A stretch of 62,841 nucleotides of DNA from Caulobacteraceae bacterium. Lineage in GTDB: Bacteria > Pseudomonadota > Alphaproteobacteria > Caulobacterales > Caulobacteraceae. The translations under genes were made by a program, and so were the position numbers. The notes beneath the pieces were generated by a model. The model was not told the DNA's origin. It did not search any database and saw only the letters and a list, made by a program, of their open reading frames with translations. Numbering within the stretch: the stretch's first letter is position 1; the number at the start of each line of letters is the position of its first letter. The stretch is taken from assembly GCA_947478785.1 (NCBI GenBank), contig CANJXI010000009.1, positions 1-62,841 of the forward strand, written 5' to 3'. This document shows, piece by piece, positions 1-7,957 of the stretch.

Positions 1-93
1 AAGGCCTACGACCAGCTACCCACCCTGCGCGCCGCTCTGCAACGCCATCACGACAAGCACTTCGGCCTTGAGGAGACATCAAGGGCCGCGTAA
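1..93 (+). CDS. 3' end of an unidentified gene
   Basis: An open frame enters from the left edge and ends at the TAA at 91-93. The visible 30 residues (starting KAYDQLPTLR, ending FGLEETSRAA) are hydrophilic, with a His/Lys-rich stretch, and match no motif I recognise. The gene lies just before an acyltransferase that has lost its N-terminal half, so it could be the tail of an inserted or rearranged gene. That is inference from position only. Confidence 0.45.
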   Translation, partial: KAYDQLPTLRAALQRHHDKHFGLEETSRAA

Positions 94-150
94 CCATCAA
101 CCCAGGCAACGCCCGCCCCATGATTTTCAACATCAAGCGGGACATCCCCA

Positions 151-735
151 TTGATCGGCCTCTATCGGCGTCGATGGGCGTTCGTTGGCCTGACGGCGGC
201 GGTGATCGCGGCCAATCTGCTTTTCAGGTTACCCATCGGCGACGAGATCGCGCAGATCGCGCGGCCGCTGAACGGGCTCCTCGGCGAACCGGGGCCGACA
301 GTCAGGCTGACCGGCGCTTTCATGAGCGGCGCCTGCTTCCGCCTCTTCAAGATCGACTATCGCGGGTGGATCGCTGTGCTGTGCGCCGCGGCGATGACGG
401 CCTGCCTGTTTGTCCCAGCCCTGGCCGGGCCGGCGTTGATGACCCTGGGCGGCTACGTCCTGTTCTGGGCGGTGTTCAAATTGAGCTGGAGGCCGCTGCG
501 GACCCTCAACGCCAAGGAAGACATCTCCTACGGCCTCTACCTCTACGCCTGGCCCGCCGCGACCCTGCTGGTGTGGTACTGGCGGGAGATTCCCATCCTC
601 GCGCTCGGGCTGTTGACGCTGGCCGCATCGGCGGCGCTGGGCGCGGTCAGCTGGTTCGTCATCGAGAAGCCCAGCCTGGCGCTGAAGTCCAGGTTCGGCG
701 CAACCCCCGCCGCACCTTCCCGAAAATTGGCCTAG
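151..735 (+). pseudogene. 5'-truncated acyltransferase-3 (OafA/YrhL-like) membrane protein
   Basis: The frame encodes about 194 residues that resemble only the C-terminal half of acyltransferase-3 proteins, which normally have about 340-390 residues and 10 membrane helices. It has several hydrophobic segments and the late motif DISYGLYLYAWP followed by a last helix and SWFVIEKP. The family's N-terminal catalytic His region is absent. No ATG is available: the frame has a stop at 121-123, and the first possible start is TTG 151. The remnant is probably non-functional. A full-length relative would O-acylate a surface sugar, which fits the polysaccharide genes that follow. Confidence is high for the family and moderate for the pseudogene call. 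Confidence 0.65.
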
Positions 736-750
736 TGGTAATCAGAACCC

Positions 751-2040
751 ATGTTGCAAAACCCATTCACGAATAGCCCAGTCCGCCTTGCCGTGCTCGG
801 CCTGGGCTATGTCGGTCTGCCGCTTGCGGTGGCGTTCGCCGACCACTTCGATGTGGTGGGCTTCGACATCAGCAAAGACCGCGTGGCCGAGCTCTCAGGG
901 GGCGAGGACCGGACCCTGGAGGTCACGCCTGACGAGCTGAAAGCCGCCAAGCGCCTGACCTTCAGCTCGAACGCCGAGGATCTGAAGGCCTGCAACGTCT
1001 TCGTGGTCACGGTGCCGACGCCCATCGATGCGCACAAGCGACCGGACATCTCTGCCCTGCTGGCTGCCAGCCGGACCGTCGGCGCGGCGATCCCGAAGGG
1101 CGGGGTGGTCGTCTATGAGTCCACCGTCTATCCGGGCGCCACGGAGGACGATTGCGTCCCGGTGGTGGAGAAGGTGTCTGGCCTGAAGTTCAACGAGGAT
1201 TTCTTCGCGGGTTACAGCCCCGAGCGCGCGAACCCGGGAGATCCGAACCATCGGCTTTCCAACATCATCAAGGTGACCGCGGGCTCCACCCCGCAGGTGG
1301 CCGACTTCGTGGACGCGCTCTATGGCGCGGTGGTGGTGGCCGGCACCCACAAGGCCAGCTCCATCCGGGTGGCCGAGGCGGCCAAGGTGATCGAAAACAC
1401 GCAGCGTGACCTCAATATCGCGCTGATCAACGAGTTCGCGCTCATCTTCAACCGCATGGGCCTGGATACCCAGGAGGTGCTGGCCGCGGCCGGCACCAAG
1501 TGGAACTTCCTGAAATTCACCCCGGGCCTGGTCGGCGGTCACTGCATCGGCGTCGATCCCTACTACCTGACGCACAAGGCCCAGGCGCTGGGCTACCACC
1601 CGCAGGTGATCCTGGCGGGACGCCGGATCAACGACCTGATGGGCGGTTATGTGGCGCGCGAGCTGATCAAGGAACTGATCCGGCGCGGCGGCACGCCCAA
1701 GGGCTCGCGCATTCTGGTGATGGGCCTGGCGTTCAAGGAGAACTGCCCGGACCTGCGCAACACCCGGGTGATCGACATCATCCACGAGCTCGCGGAATAC
1801 AACGCCGTCGTCGACGTATGGGACCCTTGGGTGGATGCCCACGAGGCGCATGAGGAATATGGCCTCGACCTGGTCGAAAAGCCGGACGCCGGGGCCTACG
1901 ACGCCATCGTCATGGCCGTGGCGCACAAACAGTTCATGGACATGGGCGCCGCCAAGGTGCGCGCGCTCGGCAAGCCGCAGGTGGTGGTGTTCGACGTGAA
2001 GAGCGCGCTCCCCAAGGCGGATTCCGACCTGCGGCTTTAG
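751..2040 (+). CDS. tviB: nucleotide-sugar 6-dehydrogenase (TviB/WbpO type)
   Basis: A 429-residue cytoplasmic UDP-sugar dehydrogenase of the UDP-Glc/ManNAc/GalNAc dehydrogenase superfamily. These enzymes oxidise C6 of a UDP-hexose in two NAD-dependent steps to give a UDP-uronic acid. The Rossmann motif GLGYVGLP is at residues 17-24. The substrate-side YSPERANPGD segment follows, and the catalytic Cys is residue 265 in GGHCIGVDPYYL. The C-terminal nucleotide-binding domain contains the GLAFKENCPDLRNT motif. Overall wording is closest to the TviB/WbpO branch (UDP-GlcNAc/GalNAc 6-dehydrogenases), but the exact sugar cannot be fixed by eye. The ATG at 751 follows the truncated acyltransferase gene by 15 bases. 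It likely feeds uronic-acid precursors to surface-polysaccharide synthesis, as does the epimerase at 6.6-7.7 kb. Confidence 0.9.
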   Translation: MLQNPFTNSPVRLAVLGLGYVGLPLAVAFADHFDVVGFDISKDRVAELSGGEDRTLEVTPDELKAAKRLTFSSNAEDLKACNVFVVTVPTPIDAHKRPDISALLAASRTVGAAIPKGGVVVYESTVYPGATEDDCVPVVEKVSGLKFNEDFFAGYSPERANPGDPNHRLSNIIKVTAGSTPQVADFVDALYGAVVVAGTHKASSIRVAEAAKVIENTQRDLNIALINEFALIFNRMGLDTQEVLAAAGTKWNFLKFTPGLVGGHCIGVDPYYLTHKAQALGYHPQVILAGRRINDLMGGYVARELIKELIRRGGTPKGSRILVMGLAFKENCPDLRNTRVIDIIHELAEYNAVVDVWDPWVDAHEAHEEYGLDLVEKPDAGAYDAIVMAVAHKQFMDMGAAKVRALGKPQVVVFDVKSALPKADSDLRL

Positions 2041-2042
2041 GC

Positions 2043-3026
2043 GTGGCGCCCAGCCTGGCGGTAACGGTCGAACGCTGGCCGCTCGCGGCGCCGTTCGCCA
2101 TCTCGCGGGGAACGAAGACCGAGGCGGAGGTGGTTGTCGCCGAGATCGCCGACGGACCGTGGCGCGGCCGGGGGGAGGCGGTTCCCTACGCCCATTACGG
2201 CGAGACGCTGCAGGGCGTGCTCCAGCAGATCGAGAGCGTGCGCGCGCCCATCGAGGCGGGAGCCGGCCGCGTGGGGTTGCAGCGGTTGCTGCCTCCGGGC
2301 GCGGCGCGCAATGCGATCGACTGCGCCTTGTGGGACCTGGAGGCCAAGCGGGCCGGGGTGCGCGCCTGGACACTGGCCGGACGCACGCGCCTCGACCCCG
2401 TGAAAACCTGCTTCACCATCAGCCTGGGCTCGGTGGAGGCTATGGCCGAGACGGCGCGGATCAACGCCCGCCGTCCGGTTCTGAAGCTGAAGATCGCCGG
2501 GCCGGACAGCCTCGACGCGGTGGCCGCGGTCCATGCCGCGGCGCCCCTGGCGCGCCTCATCGTCGACGCCAACGAGGCCCTTTCGTTCGACGATCTCACC
2601 CGTCTCGCGCCGGAATTGGCGCGCCTCAACGTGCAACTCATCGAACAGCCGCTGCCGGTCGCGGCGGACGAGGCGCTGGAGGGCTATGACAGCCCAATCC
2701 CGCTCTGCGCCGACGAGAGCCTACACACCCGCGCCGAGCTCGCCGCCTGCGCCCGCCGCTATGGGCTGGTCAATATCAAGCTCGACAAGACTGGGGGCCT
2801 GACCGAGGCCCTGGCGCTGGCCGCGGAGGCGCGCGCGCTCGGATTGGAGCTCATGGTCGGTTGCATGGTGGCCACCTCGCTGGCGATGGCCCCGGCGCTG
2901 ATCCTGGCGCAGGGCGCACGGTTCGTGGATCTCGACGGCCCGCTGCTTCTGGCCAGGGACCGCGCGCCGGGCCTGGCGATCACCGGCTCCATGATCGCGC
3001 CGCCGGACCCCGAACTTTGGGGTTAG
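2043..3026 (+). CDS. enolase-superfamily dipeptide / N-acyl amino-acid epimerase (AEE/DgcA-like)
   Basis: A 327-residue muconate-lactonising-enzyme-like member of the enolase superfamily. The acid/base Lys pair is in KLKIAG (K148, K150). The metal ligands are D175 in VDANE, E201 in IEQPL and D224 in CADES, and the second catalytic Lys region is NIKLDKTGG (246-249). This pattern is typical of L-Ala-D/L-Glu epimerases and the related DgcA racemase. It starts with GTG two bases after the preceding stop, so it is probably cotranscribed with the dehydrogenase. The obvious role is murein-peptide recycling or D-amino-acid catabolism. Its position among sugar genes leaves a role in an amino-acid-decorated polysaccharide open. 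Confidence 0.85.
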   Translation: MAPSLAVTVERWPLAAPFAISRGTKTEAEVVVAEIADGPWRGRGEAVPYAHYGETLQGVLQQIESVRAPIEAGAGRVGLQRLLPPGAARNAIDCALWDLEAKRAGVRAWTLAGRTRLDPVKTCFTISLGSVEAMAETARINARRPVLKLKIAGPDSLDAVAAVHAAAPLARLIVDANEALSFDDLTRLAPELARLNVQLIEQPLPVAADEALEGYDSPIPLCADESLHTRAELAACARRYGLVNIKLDKTGGLTEALALAAEARALGLELMVGCMVATSLAMAPALILAQGARFVDLDGPLLLARDRAPGLAITGSMIAPPDPELWG

Positions 3027-3063
3027 GCGCGGAGCCGCCCGCCCGCAGCGGCGTTTGACAAGC

Positions 3064-3474
3064 ATGAACCCCGATCGTGATCGCGCCCACCGCGCTTGGC
3101 GCAACGCCGAACGCATCAAGCGGCTCTCCGACGACCTGATCAAGATCGGGCCGTGGGGCGTTGGCCTCGACGGCGTGCTTGCCTGGGTTCCGGGCGCGAA
3201 TACGATCTACAGCGTCGGAGCGGGCGGGCTTCTGGTCTATGAAGCGGTCAAGGCGGGGGCGGCGCCCTGGACGCTGGCCCGCATGGCCGCCTATCTGGTC
3301 GCCAACAGCGCCATGACGGAGGTCCCGATCGTGGGGTGGGCCATGGACACCCTGTTCCGCGGACACCTGATGGCCGCCAACGCCCTGCAGCGGGACATCG
3401 AGGCGCGGCATGGGCCGGCGGAAGCCGAAGGGGTCGCCGCGCATAGCCGCGGTGGGCCGCATCCCGCGCGCTGA
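3064..3474 (+). CDS. DUF4112 small membrane-associated protein
   Basis: A protein of about 136 residues matching the DUF4112 pattern. It has an N-terminal helix with basic residues, then LDGVLAWVPGANTIYSVGAG, a glycine-rich hydrophobic hairpin, and a second hydrophobic stretch around VPIVGWAMDTLFRG. Function in this family is unknown. I chose ATG 3064 over TTG 3055 in the same frame because no better ribosome-binding site favours TTG. The C-terminus is low-complexity and polar. It follows the epimerase by 37 bases. Confidence 0.75.
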   Translation: MNPDRDRAHRAWRNAERIKRLSDDLIKIGPWGVGLDGVLAWVPGANTIYSVGAGGLLVYEAVKAGAAPWTLARMAAYLVANSAMTEVPIVGWAMDTLFRGHLMAANALQRDIEARHGPAEAEGVAAHSRGGPHPAR

Positions 3475-3636
3475 CCGCGTCCATGCGAAGCCTCGGCGCG
3501 TAAGCTTAATACCGTCGGTTGTTGGCAGGCCGATAACCCTCTATTCACAGGGCGTTCGCTAGGCTGTTGGCGCTGGGGTCTTTGGGCCGGCAGGGTCCGC
3601 CTTGGCGCGGCGCCTTCATGCAATTCTGGAGCAATC

Positions 3637-4104
3637 ATGGATCCGCCCGCCAGGCCACGTCGCATACTTGCGATCGCTTCGGGCGGCGGTCACTGGGTGC
3701 AACTTCAGCGCCTCCGGCCGGCCTTCGAAGGCTGTGAGGTCGCCTATGTGAGCGTCTATCCGGACTATGCGGACGACCTTGGCGGGTGCCGATTCTACAC
3801 GATCACCGACGTCTCCCGGGTCAATATCCGCAAGCTGTTCGTCATCGTGCCGCAGTTCATCTGCATCATGCTGCGCGAGCGCCCGGACGTGGTGATCACC
3901 ACCGGCTCGGCCCCGGGCCTGATCGGCCTGGCGGTCGCGCGCCTCACCACCCGGGCCAAGACCATCTGGATCGACTCGATCGCCAACTGCGAGCGCCTGT
4001 CGTCGTCCGGCCGCCAGGCTAGGCGGGTGGCCCACCAGTGGCTCACCCAGTGGCCGGAACTCGCGCGTCCCGAGGGCCCTCATTACTGGGGCGCCGTGCT
4101 GTGA
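3637..4104 (+). CDS. PssD/Alg14-like glycosyltransferase membrane subunit
   Basis: A 155-residue protein resembling Alg14/PssD, the membrane-anchor half of a two-subunit GT-B glycosyltransferase that adds the second sugar to a polyprenyl-linked intermediate. It has the N-terminal glycine-rich signature ILAIASGGGHWVQLQRL, a central hydrophobic segment (FVIVPQFICIML) and the VVITTGSAPG motif. Its stop overlaps the start of the PssE-like gene by four bases (GTGA), so the two are translationally coupled, as in rhizobial pssD-pssE pairs. By analogy it would be on the inner leaflet of the inner membrane. The sugar donor is unknown (UDP-GlcA or UDP-GlcNAc in relatives). Confidence 0.85.
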   Translation: MDPPARPRRILAIASGGGHWVQLQRLRPAFEGCEVAYVSVYPDYADDLGGCRFYTITDVSRVNIRKLFVIVPQFICIMLRERPDVVITTGSAPGLIGLAVARLTTRAKTIWIDSIANCERLSSSGRQARRVAHQWLTQWPELARPEGPHYWGAVL

Positions 4105-4583
4105 TCTTCGTCACGATCGGCTCGATGTTCCCGTTCGACCGGCTGGTGCGCCGGATGGACGAAGTGGCCGCGGCCACGCCCGAGGAAACCTTTTTCGCGC
4201 AGGTGGGCGAGGGCGGCTTCGAGCCCGCCCATATGGCTTACGCCCGGATGCTGAGCCGCACCGATTTCATGGCCAAGCTGAGGGCGGCCAAGCTGTTGGT
4301 CGCCCACGCCGGCATGGGCAGCATAATTTCGGCCATGGAAGTCGGCGTCCCGATCGTCGTGTTGCCGCGCCAGGCGCGCTGGGGCGAGGTCAACACAGAC
4401 CACCAGGTGGCGACGGCCCGGTGGCTCGAGGGCCGCCCGGACATGCACGTGTGCTTTGAAGACGAGGACCTTCCGGCAGTCGTCGCCGCCGCCCTGAAGG
4501 CCAGGCGGCCGGACGCGGTCGTCGATCGAACAGCGCCGAAGGCCTTCACCGACAAGATCGCGCAATTCATCGCCGCGGCCTGA
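4101..4583 (+). CDS. PssE/Alg13-like glycosyltransferase catalytic subunit
   Basis: A protein of about 160 residues corresponding to the C-terminal, donor-binding half of a split GT-B transferase (Alg13/PssE; glycosyltransferase-28 C-terminal domain). Motifs include IFVTIGSMFPFDRL at the N-terminus, VAHAGMGSIISAMEVGVPIVVLPR (the family nucleotide-sugar site) and NTDHQ. The frame is open further upstream (from 4038), but that part overlaps pssD. GTG 4101, giving a GTGA overlap, places the conserved VTIG at the right distance. It should act as a heterodimer with the upstream subunit. Confidence 0.88.
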   Translation: MIFVTIGSMFPFDRLVRRMDEVAAATPEETFFAQVGEGGFEPAHMAYARMLSRTDFMAKLRAAKLLVAHAGMGSIISAMEVGVPIVVLPRQARWGEVNTDHQVATARWLEGRPDMHVCFEDEDLPAVVAAALKARRPDAVVDRTAPKAFTDKIAQFIAAA

Positions 4584-5737
4584 TGGCCCGGCCCGTTCAA
4601 TCCGATGATAAGAGTGGGAGAGCCAAGTTGGTCCGTGTAGCCCTGGTGGGCCTTGGCAAGATGGGGGCCTCCCACCTGTCCATCGTCAACGCCCACCCTC
4701 TCGTGAAGGTGACGGCCGTCTGTGACGCGACGGGCTACGTCCTGGACGTCCTCAGCAAATATACTGGTCTAACCGTCTACTCGAGCTTCGAGGAGATGCT
4801 GCAGGCCGACGATATCGATGCCCTGATCGTCGCCACGCCGTCGCGTTTCCATGCGCCGATGGTGGAAGCCGCCCTGAAGCGCGGCCTGCATGTGTTCTGC
4901 GAAAAGCCCTTCTGTCTTGATCCGGCGGATTCGATCCGGCTGGGCGAACTCGCCGAGGAACGCGGCCTCGTGAACCAGGTAGGCTACCACTATCGCTTCG
5001 TGGGCGCCTTCCAGGAGATGAAGCGTCTGTTGGACGCCGGGGCCATCGGGCGGGTCACGCATATTCTCGCCGAGGCCTACGGTCCCGTCGTGCTGAAGCC
5101 CAAGGGCTCCACCTGGCGCAGTCAGCGCGCAGAGGGTGGCGGCTGCCTCTATGACTATGCGGCCCACCCGCTCAACCTGCTCAACTGGTGCTTCGGTGCG
5201 CCGAACGGCGTCGGCGGCTCGGTGGTCAACAAGATCTTCTCGCGGGACTCCGACGATGAAGTCTATTCGACGCTCTATTTTCCCGATGGGGTCACCGCCC
5301 AGCTCTCGGTCAACTGGAGCGACGAGTCCTATCGCAAGATGAGCACCAAGGTCTCGGTCTGGGGGACCAACGGGCGCATCTCGGCCGACCGCCAGGAATG
5401 CCAGGTTTATCTGCGCGAGGCTGTCGCCGGCGCAGCGGGCTACAGCGAGGGTTGGAACGTCCGCTACACGACCGAGCTTACCGACGAAGTGTGGTTCTAC
5501 GTTCGCGGTGAGGAGTATTCCGCGCAGATCGACCACTTCGTTCAGGCCGTGTCTGGCGGGGCCATGGAGACCGTCAGTTCGTTCCGCAGCGCCGCTGAGA
5601 CCGACCAGATCCTGGCGATGATCCTCGCCGACGCCGAGCGCGGCCCGAGCACCACCCGTGAAACCCCAATCGAGCGTGCGCCGCAGGCCCGCCGCTTCTC
5701 GCTGTTCGGCGGGAAGCGCGCGCGGACCGCGGGCTAG
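4583..5737 (+). CDS. Gfo/Idh/MocA family sugar oxidoreductase
   Basis: A 384-residue NAD(P)-dependent oxidoreductase. The N-terminal Rossmann domain has the motif ALVGLGKMGASH at about residues 20-31. The family EKPF motif (FCEKPFCLD) carries the conserved Lys. The C-terminal alpha/beta domain has the YDYAAHPLNLLNW region with the conserved His. The start ATG overlaps the previous stop by one base (TGATG), so the gene belongs to the pssD-pssE operon. A later TTG at 4628 is a less likely start. Relatives oxidise or epimerise nucleotide sugars (WlbA/WbpB type) or free sugars. A role in making an unusual sugar for the polymer is inferred from position. Confidence 0.85.
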   Translation: MARPVQSDDKSGRAKLVRVALVGLGKMGASHLSIVNAHPLVKVTAVCDATGYVLDVLSKYTGLTVYSSFEEMLQADDIDALIVATPSRFHAPMVEAALKRGLHVFCEKPFCLDPADSIRLGELAEERGLVNQVGYHYRFVGAFQEMKRLLDAGAIGRVTHILAEAYGPVVLKPKGSTWRSQRAEGGGCLYDYAAHPLNLLNWCFGAPNGVGGSVVNKIFSRDSDDEVYSTLYFPDGVTAQLSVNWSDESYRKMSTKVSVWGTNGRISADRQECQVYLREAVAGAAGYSEGWNVRYTTELTDEVWFYVRGEEYSAQIDHFVQAVSGGAMETVSSFRSAAETDQILAMILADAERGPSTTRETPIERAPQARRFSLFGGKRARTAG

Positions 5738-5748
5738 GAGCGTCCCTG

Positions 5749-6618
5749 ATGAATCGCCTGCTGTTCGGCGACAACCAGTTCTTCGGCGTGAACCACATGT
5801 CCGAGGAGAAGGCGCGCGCCCAATCCATCCGGTTTCAGGATGTATCCAGGATCATCGAGGTGCTGGACGCCGCCTATGACGAGGGCGTCAAGACCTTCAT
5901 GTGCACCACGCACGACAAGATCGAGGCCGTCTGTGACCACGTCAGGGCCAACAAGGCGCGTTACCCGGACTTCGTCTTCTATCCCTGCATGCCCTATGCC
6001 CACAAATACGCCAATGCGATCACCGAGGATGGCCCGTTGGGCGCGCTTCGGCGGTTCCTGCCAAGCGACGGCCTGCTGGACGCGGCCTTTCGAGGAGGCG
6101 CGTCGCTGGCCAAGAAGGACATCGAAGGCGTCGCCACCCTGCTGATCGACGCCGAGATGAAGATGTTCGACGGTCTTTCGACGCCGGTCATCTTCCTGCA
6201 GAACGTGGTCGTCGACCTGTTGCTGGGCCTGAATTTCAAGGAAGCCTTCTCGATCTTCGCGAACCACGTGAAAAAGAAATATCGCGCCGAGCCCGGCTTC
6301 ATCACGATGAACATGCCGATGCTGCTGGACGTCCTGGACGAAGTCGGCGTCAAGAACCCGATCGTCTGCTCGAACATCAACAAGATCGGCTTCCGTATGA
6401 GCGGCGGTTTTGAAGCCTACGAACGGGCGCTGAAGGAGCGGGAGTTCCAGGCCATCGCCATGTCGGTCTTCGCCTCGGGCGCCATTCCGCCGAAGGAAGC
6501 CCTGGAGTGGGTATGCCACCAGCCCAATGTGCGCTCGATCGTGTTTGGCGCCTCGAGCCGGGCCAATATCCGCAACACGCGCGACATCACACTGCAGTTC
6601 TGGCCGGACGCGGCCTGA
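5749..6618 (+). CDS. conserved protein of unknown function from polysaccharide loci (possible TIM barrel)
   Basis: A 289-residue protein starting MNRLLFGDNQFFGVNHMSEE. I know similar sequences only as unannotated members of polysaccharide-type clusters. Alternating hydrophobic strands and helices, repeated Asp/Asn/His-rich turns (FMCTTHDKIE, FITMNMPM, PIVCSNINKIGF) and an IVFGASS-like end are consistent with an eight-stranded barrel similar to aldo/keto or PHP-type enzymes. I cannot place it in a named family. It lies 11 bases after the oxidoreductase in the same direction, so the two probably act in one pathway. No signal peptide or membrane helix is seen. Confidence 0.7.
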   Translation: MNRLLFGDNQFFGVNHMSEEKARAQSIRFQDVSRIIEVLDAAYDEGVKTFMCTTHDKIEAVCDHVRANKARYPDFVFYPCMPYAHKYANAITEDGPLGALRRFLPSDGLLDAAFRGGASLAKKDIEGVATLLIDAEMKMFDGLSTPVIFLQNVVVDLLLGLNFKEAFSIFANHVKKKYRAEPGFITMNMPMLLDVLDEVGVKNPIVCSNINKIGFRMSGGFEAYERALKEREFQAIAMSVFASGAIPPKEALEWVCHQPNVRSIVFGASSRANIRNTRDITLQFWPDAA

Positions 6619-6646
6619 CGCTGCAGGGCGGATCACCGGCCGCGCG

Positions 6647-7660
6647 TCACCGCGCGGCGTAGTAGTCCAGGTACCAGTCCACGAAATTGCCGACCCCGAC
6701 CTCGATGCTGGTGGACGGCGAATAGGCGAGCGCCGCCTGGGTTTCCTGGACGTCGGCCTCGGTTCGGGCGACGTCGCCGGGTTGCATGGGCATGAAGTTG
6801 ATCTGGGCCTTCTTGCCCAGTTTCTCCTCCAGCACCTCGATGTAACGCATCAGCTCCACGCGTTGGCCGTTGCCGAGGTTGAGGACACGCCAGGGCGCCA
6901 CGCCGCTGGTGGCCGGATCAGGGTGGACCGGATCCCAGCTGCCGTTCACCGGCGTCGGACGATCCACCGCGGCGACGAGGCCGCTGACGATATCGTCCAC
7001 ATAGGTGAAGTCGCGCTGCATCTTGCCCTGGCCATAGACGTCGATCGGGCGGCCGGCGAGGATCGCCTCGGTGAACTTGAAGAGCGCCATGTCCGGGCGG
7101 CCCCACGGGCCGTAGACCGTGAAGAAGCGGAAGCCCGTCGAAGGGAAGCCGAAGAGGTGGGAATAGGCGTGCGCCATCGACTCGTTGGCGAGCTTCGTGG
7201 CGGCATAGAGGGTGATCGGGTGGTTGGCGCCGTTGTGGACGTTGAACGGCAGGTTGCCGTTGGCGCCATAGACGGAGCTGGTGGAGGCGTAGACCAGATG
7301 CTTCGGCTGCACGGCCCGGCAACCTTCCAGGATGTTGAGGAAGCCGACGACGTTGGAATCCACATAGACCTCGGGCTTCTCCAGACTGTAGCGGACGCCC
7401 GCCTGGGCCGCGAGATTGACGACGGCCTGGGGTTTCACCTCCGCGAACAGAGCCGCGACACCGTCGCGGTCGGCCAGGTCGAGCTTGGCGTGTCGATAGC
7501 TGGGGCTCTGCTCAAGGATCGCCAAGCGGGCCGCCTTCAGTTTCGGGTCGTAGTAGGCGTTCATCACGTCGAGGCCCACGACTTCGTCGCCGCGCGCCAG
7601 CAGGCGGCGCGCCAGGTGGAAGCCGATGAAGCCGGCTGTGCCGGTCACCAAGATCGTCAT
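6647..7660 (-). CDS. NAD-dependent epimerase, UDP-glucuronate 4-epimerase-like (CapI/LpsL)
   Basis: A 337-residue extended SDR. The NAD motif TGTAGFIGFH is at residues 6-15, the catalytic Ser region is YASTSSVYG, and YAATK carries the Tyr/Lys pair. NLAAQAGVRYSLEKP and FRFFTVYGPWGRPDMA are hallmark segments of UDP-glucuronate 4-epimerases (GAE/CapI/LpsL). It would interconvert UDP-GlcA and UDP-GalA in the cytoplasm. It is convergent with the preceding operon (28-base gap) and divergent from the PEP carboxykinase gene. The 297-base spacer between the two start codons shows no promoter I would stake a claim on. Confidence 0.9.
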   Translation of the reverse strand: MTILVTGTAGFIGFHLARRLLARGDEVVGLDVMNAYYDPKLKAARLAILEQSPSYRHAKLDLADRDGVAALFAEVKPQAVVNLAAQAGVRYSLEKPEVYVDSNVVGFLNILEGCRAVQPKHLVYASTSSVYGANGNLPFNVHNGANHPITLYAATKLANESMAHAYSHLFGFPSTGFRFFTVYGPWGRPDMALFKFTEAILAGRPIDVYGQGKMQRDFTYVDDIVSGLVAAVDRPTPVNGSWDPVHPDPATSGVAPWRVLNLGNGQRVELMRYIEVLEEKLGKKAQINFMPMQPGDVARTEADVQETQAALAYSPSTSIEVGVGNFVDWYLDYYAAR

Positions 7661-7957
7661 GCAGAGAGCCTTTGTGTTGCCGCCTCAAGCGAATTTGCCA
7701 GCCGCAGATAGTAGCTGAAAACGCCGCGTTGGGCCTTGATCGCCGCGACCTTGCCAAGTTCTGTGTTTAGGTTTGGTGTCCGGCAATGGCGAGCGGAGGT
7801 TTGATCCGAACACCCCGATTTGCGTTGATTTGGCGCGTCCGGCCGGCGCATTGGCCCGTAGTATGCAGACCGGGATTCTGCAATTAAGACGTTGTTCAAC
7901 CATGGGCCGCTTACGACCGACGATTCTTCGCGGCTTTCGGGGCAGGGAGCTTACTGT

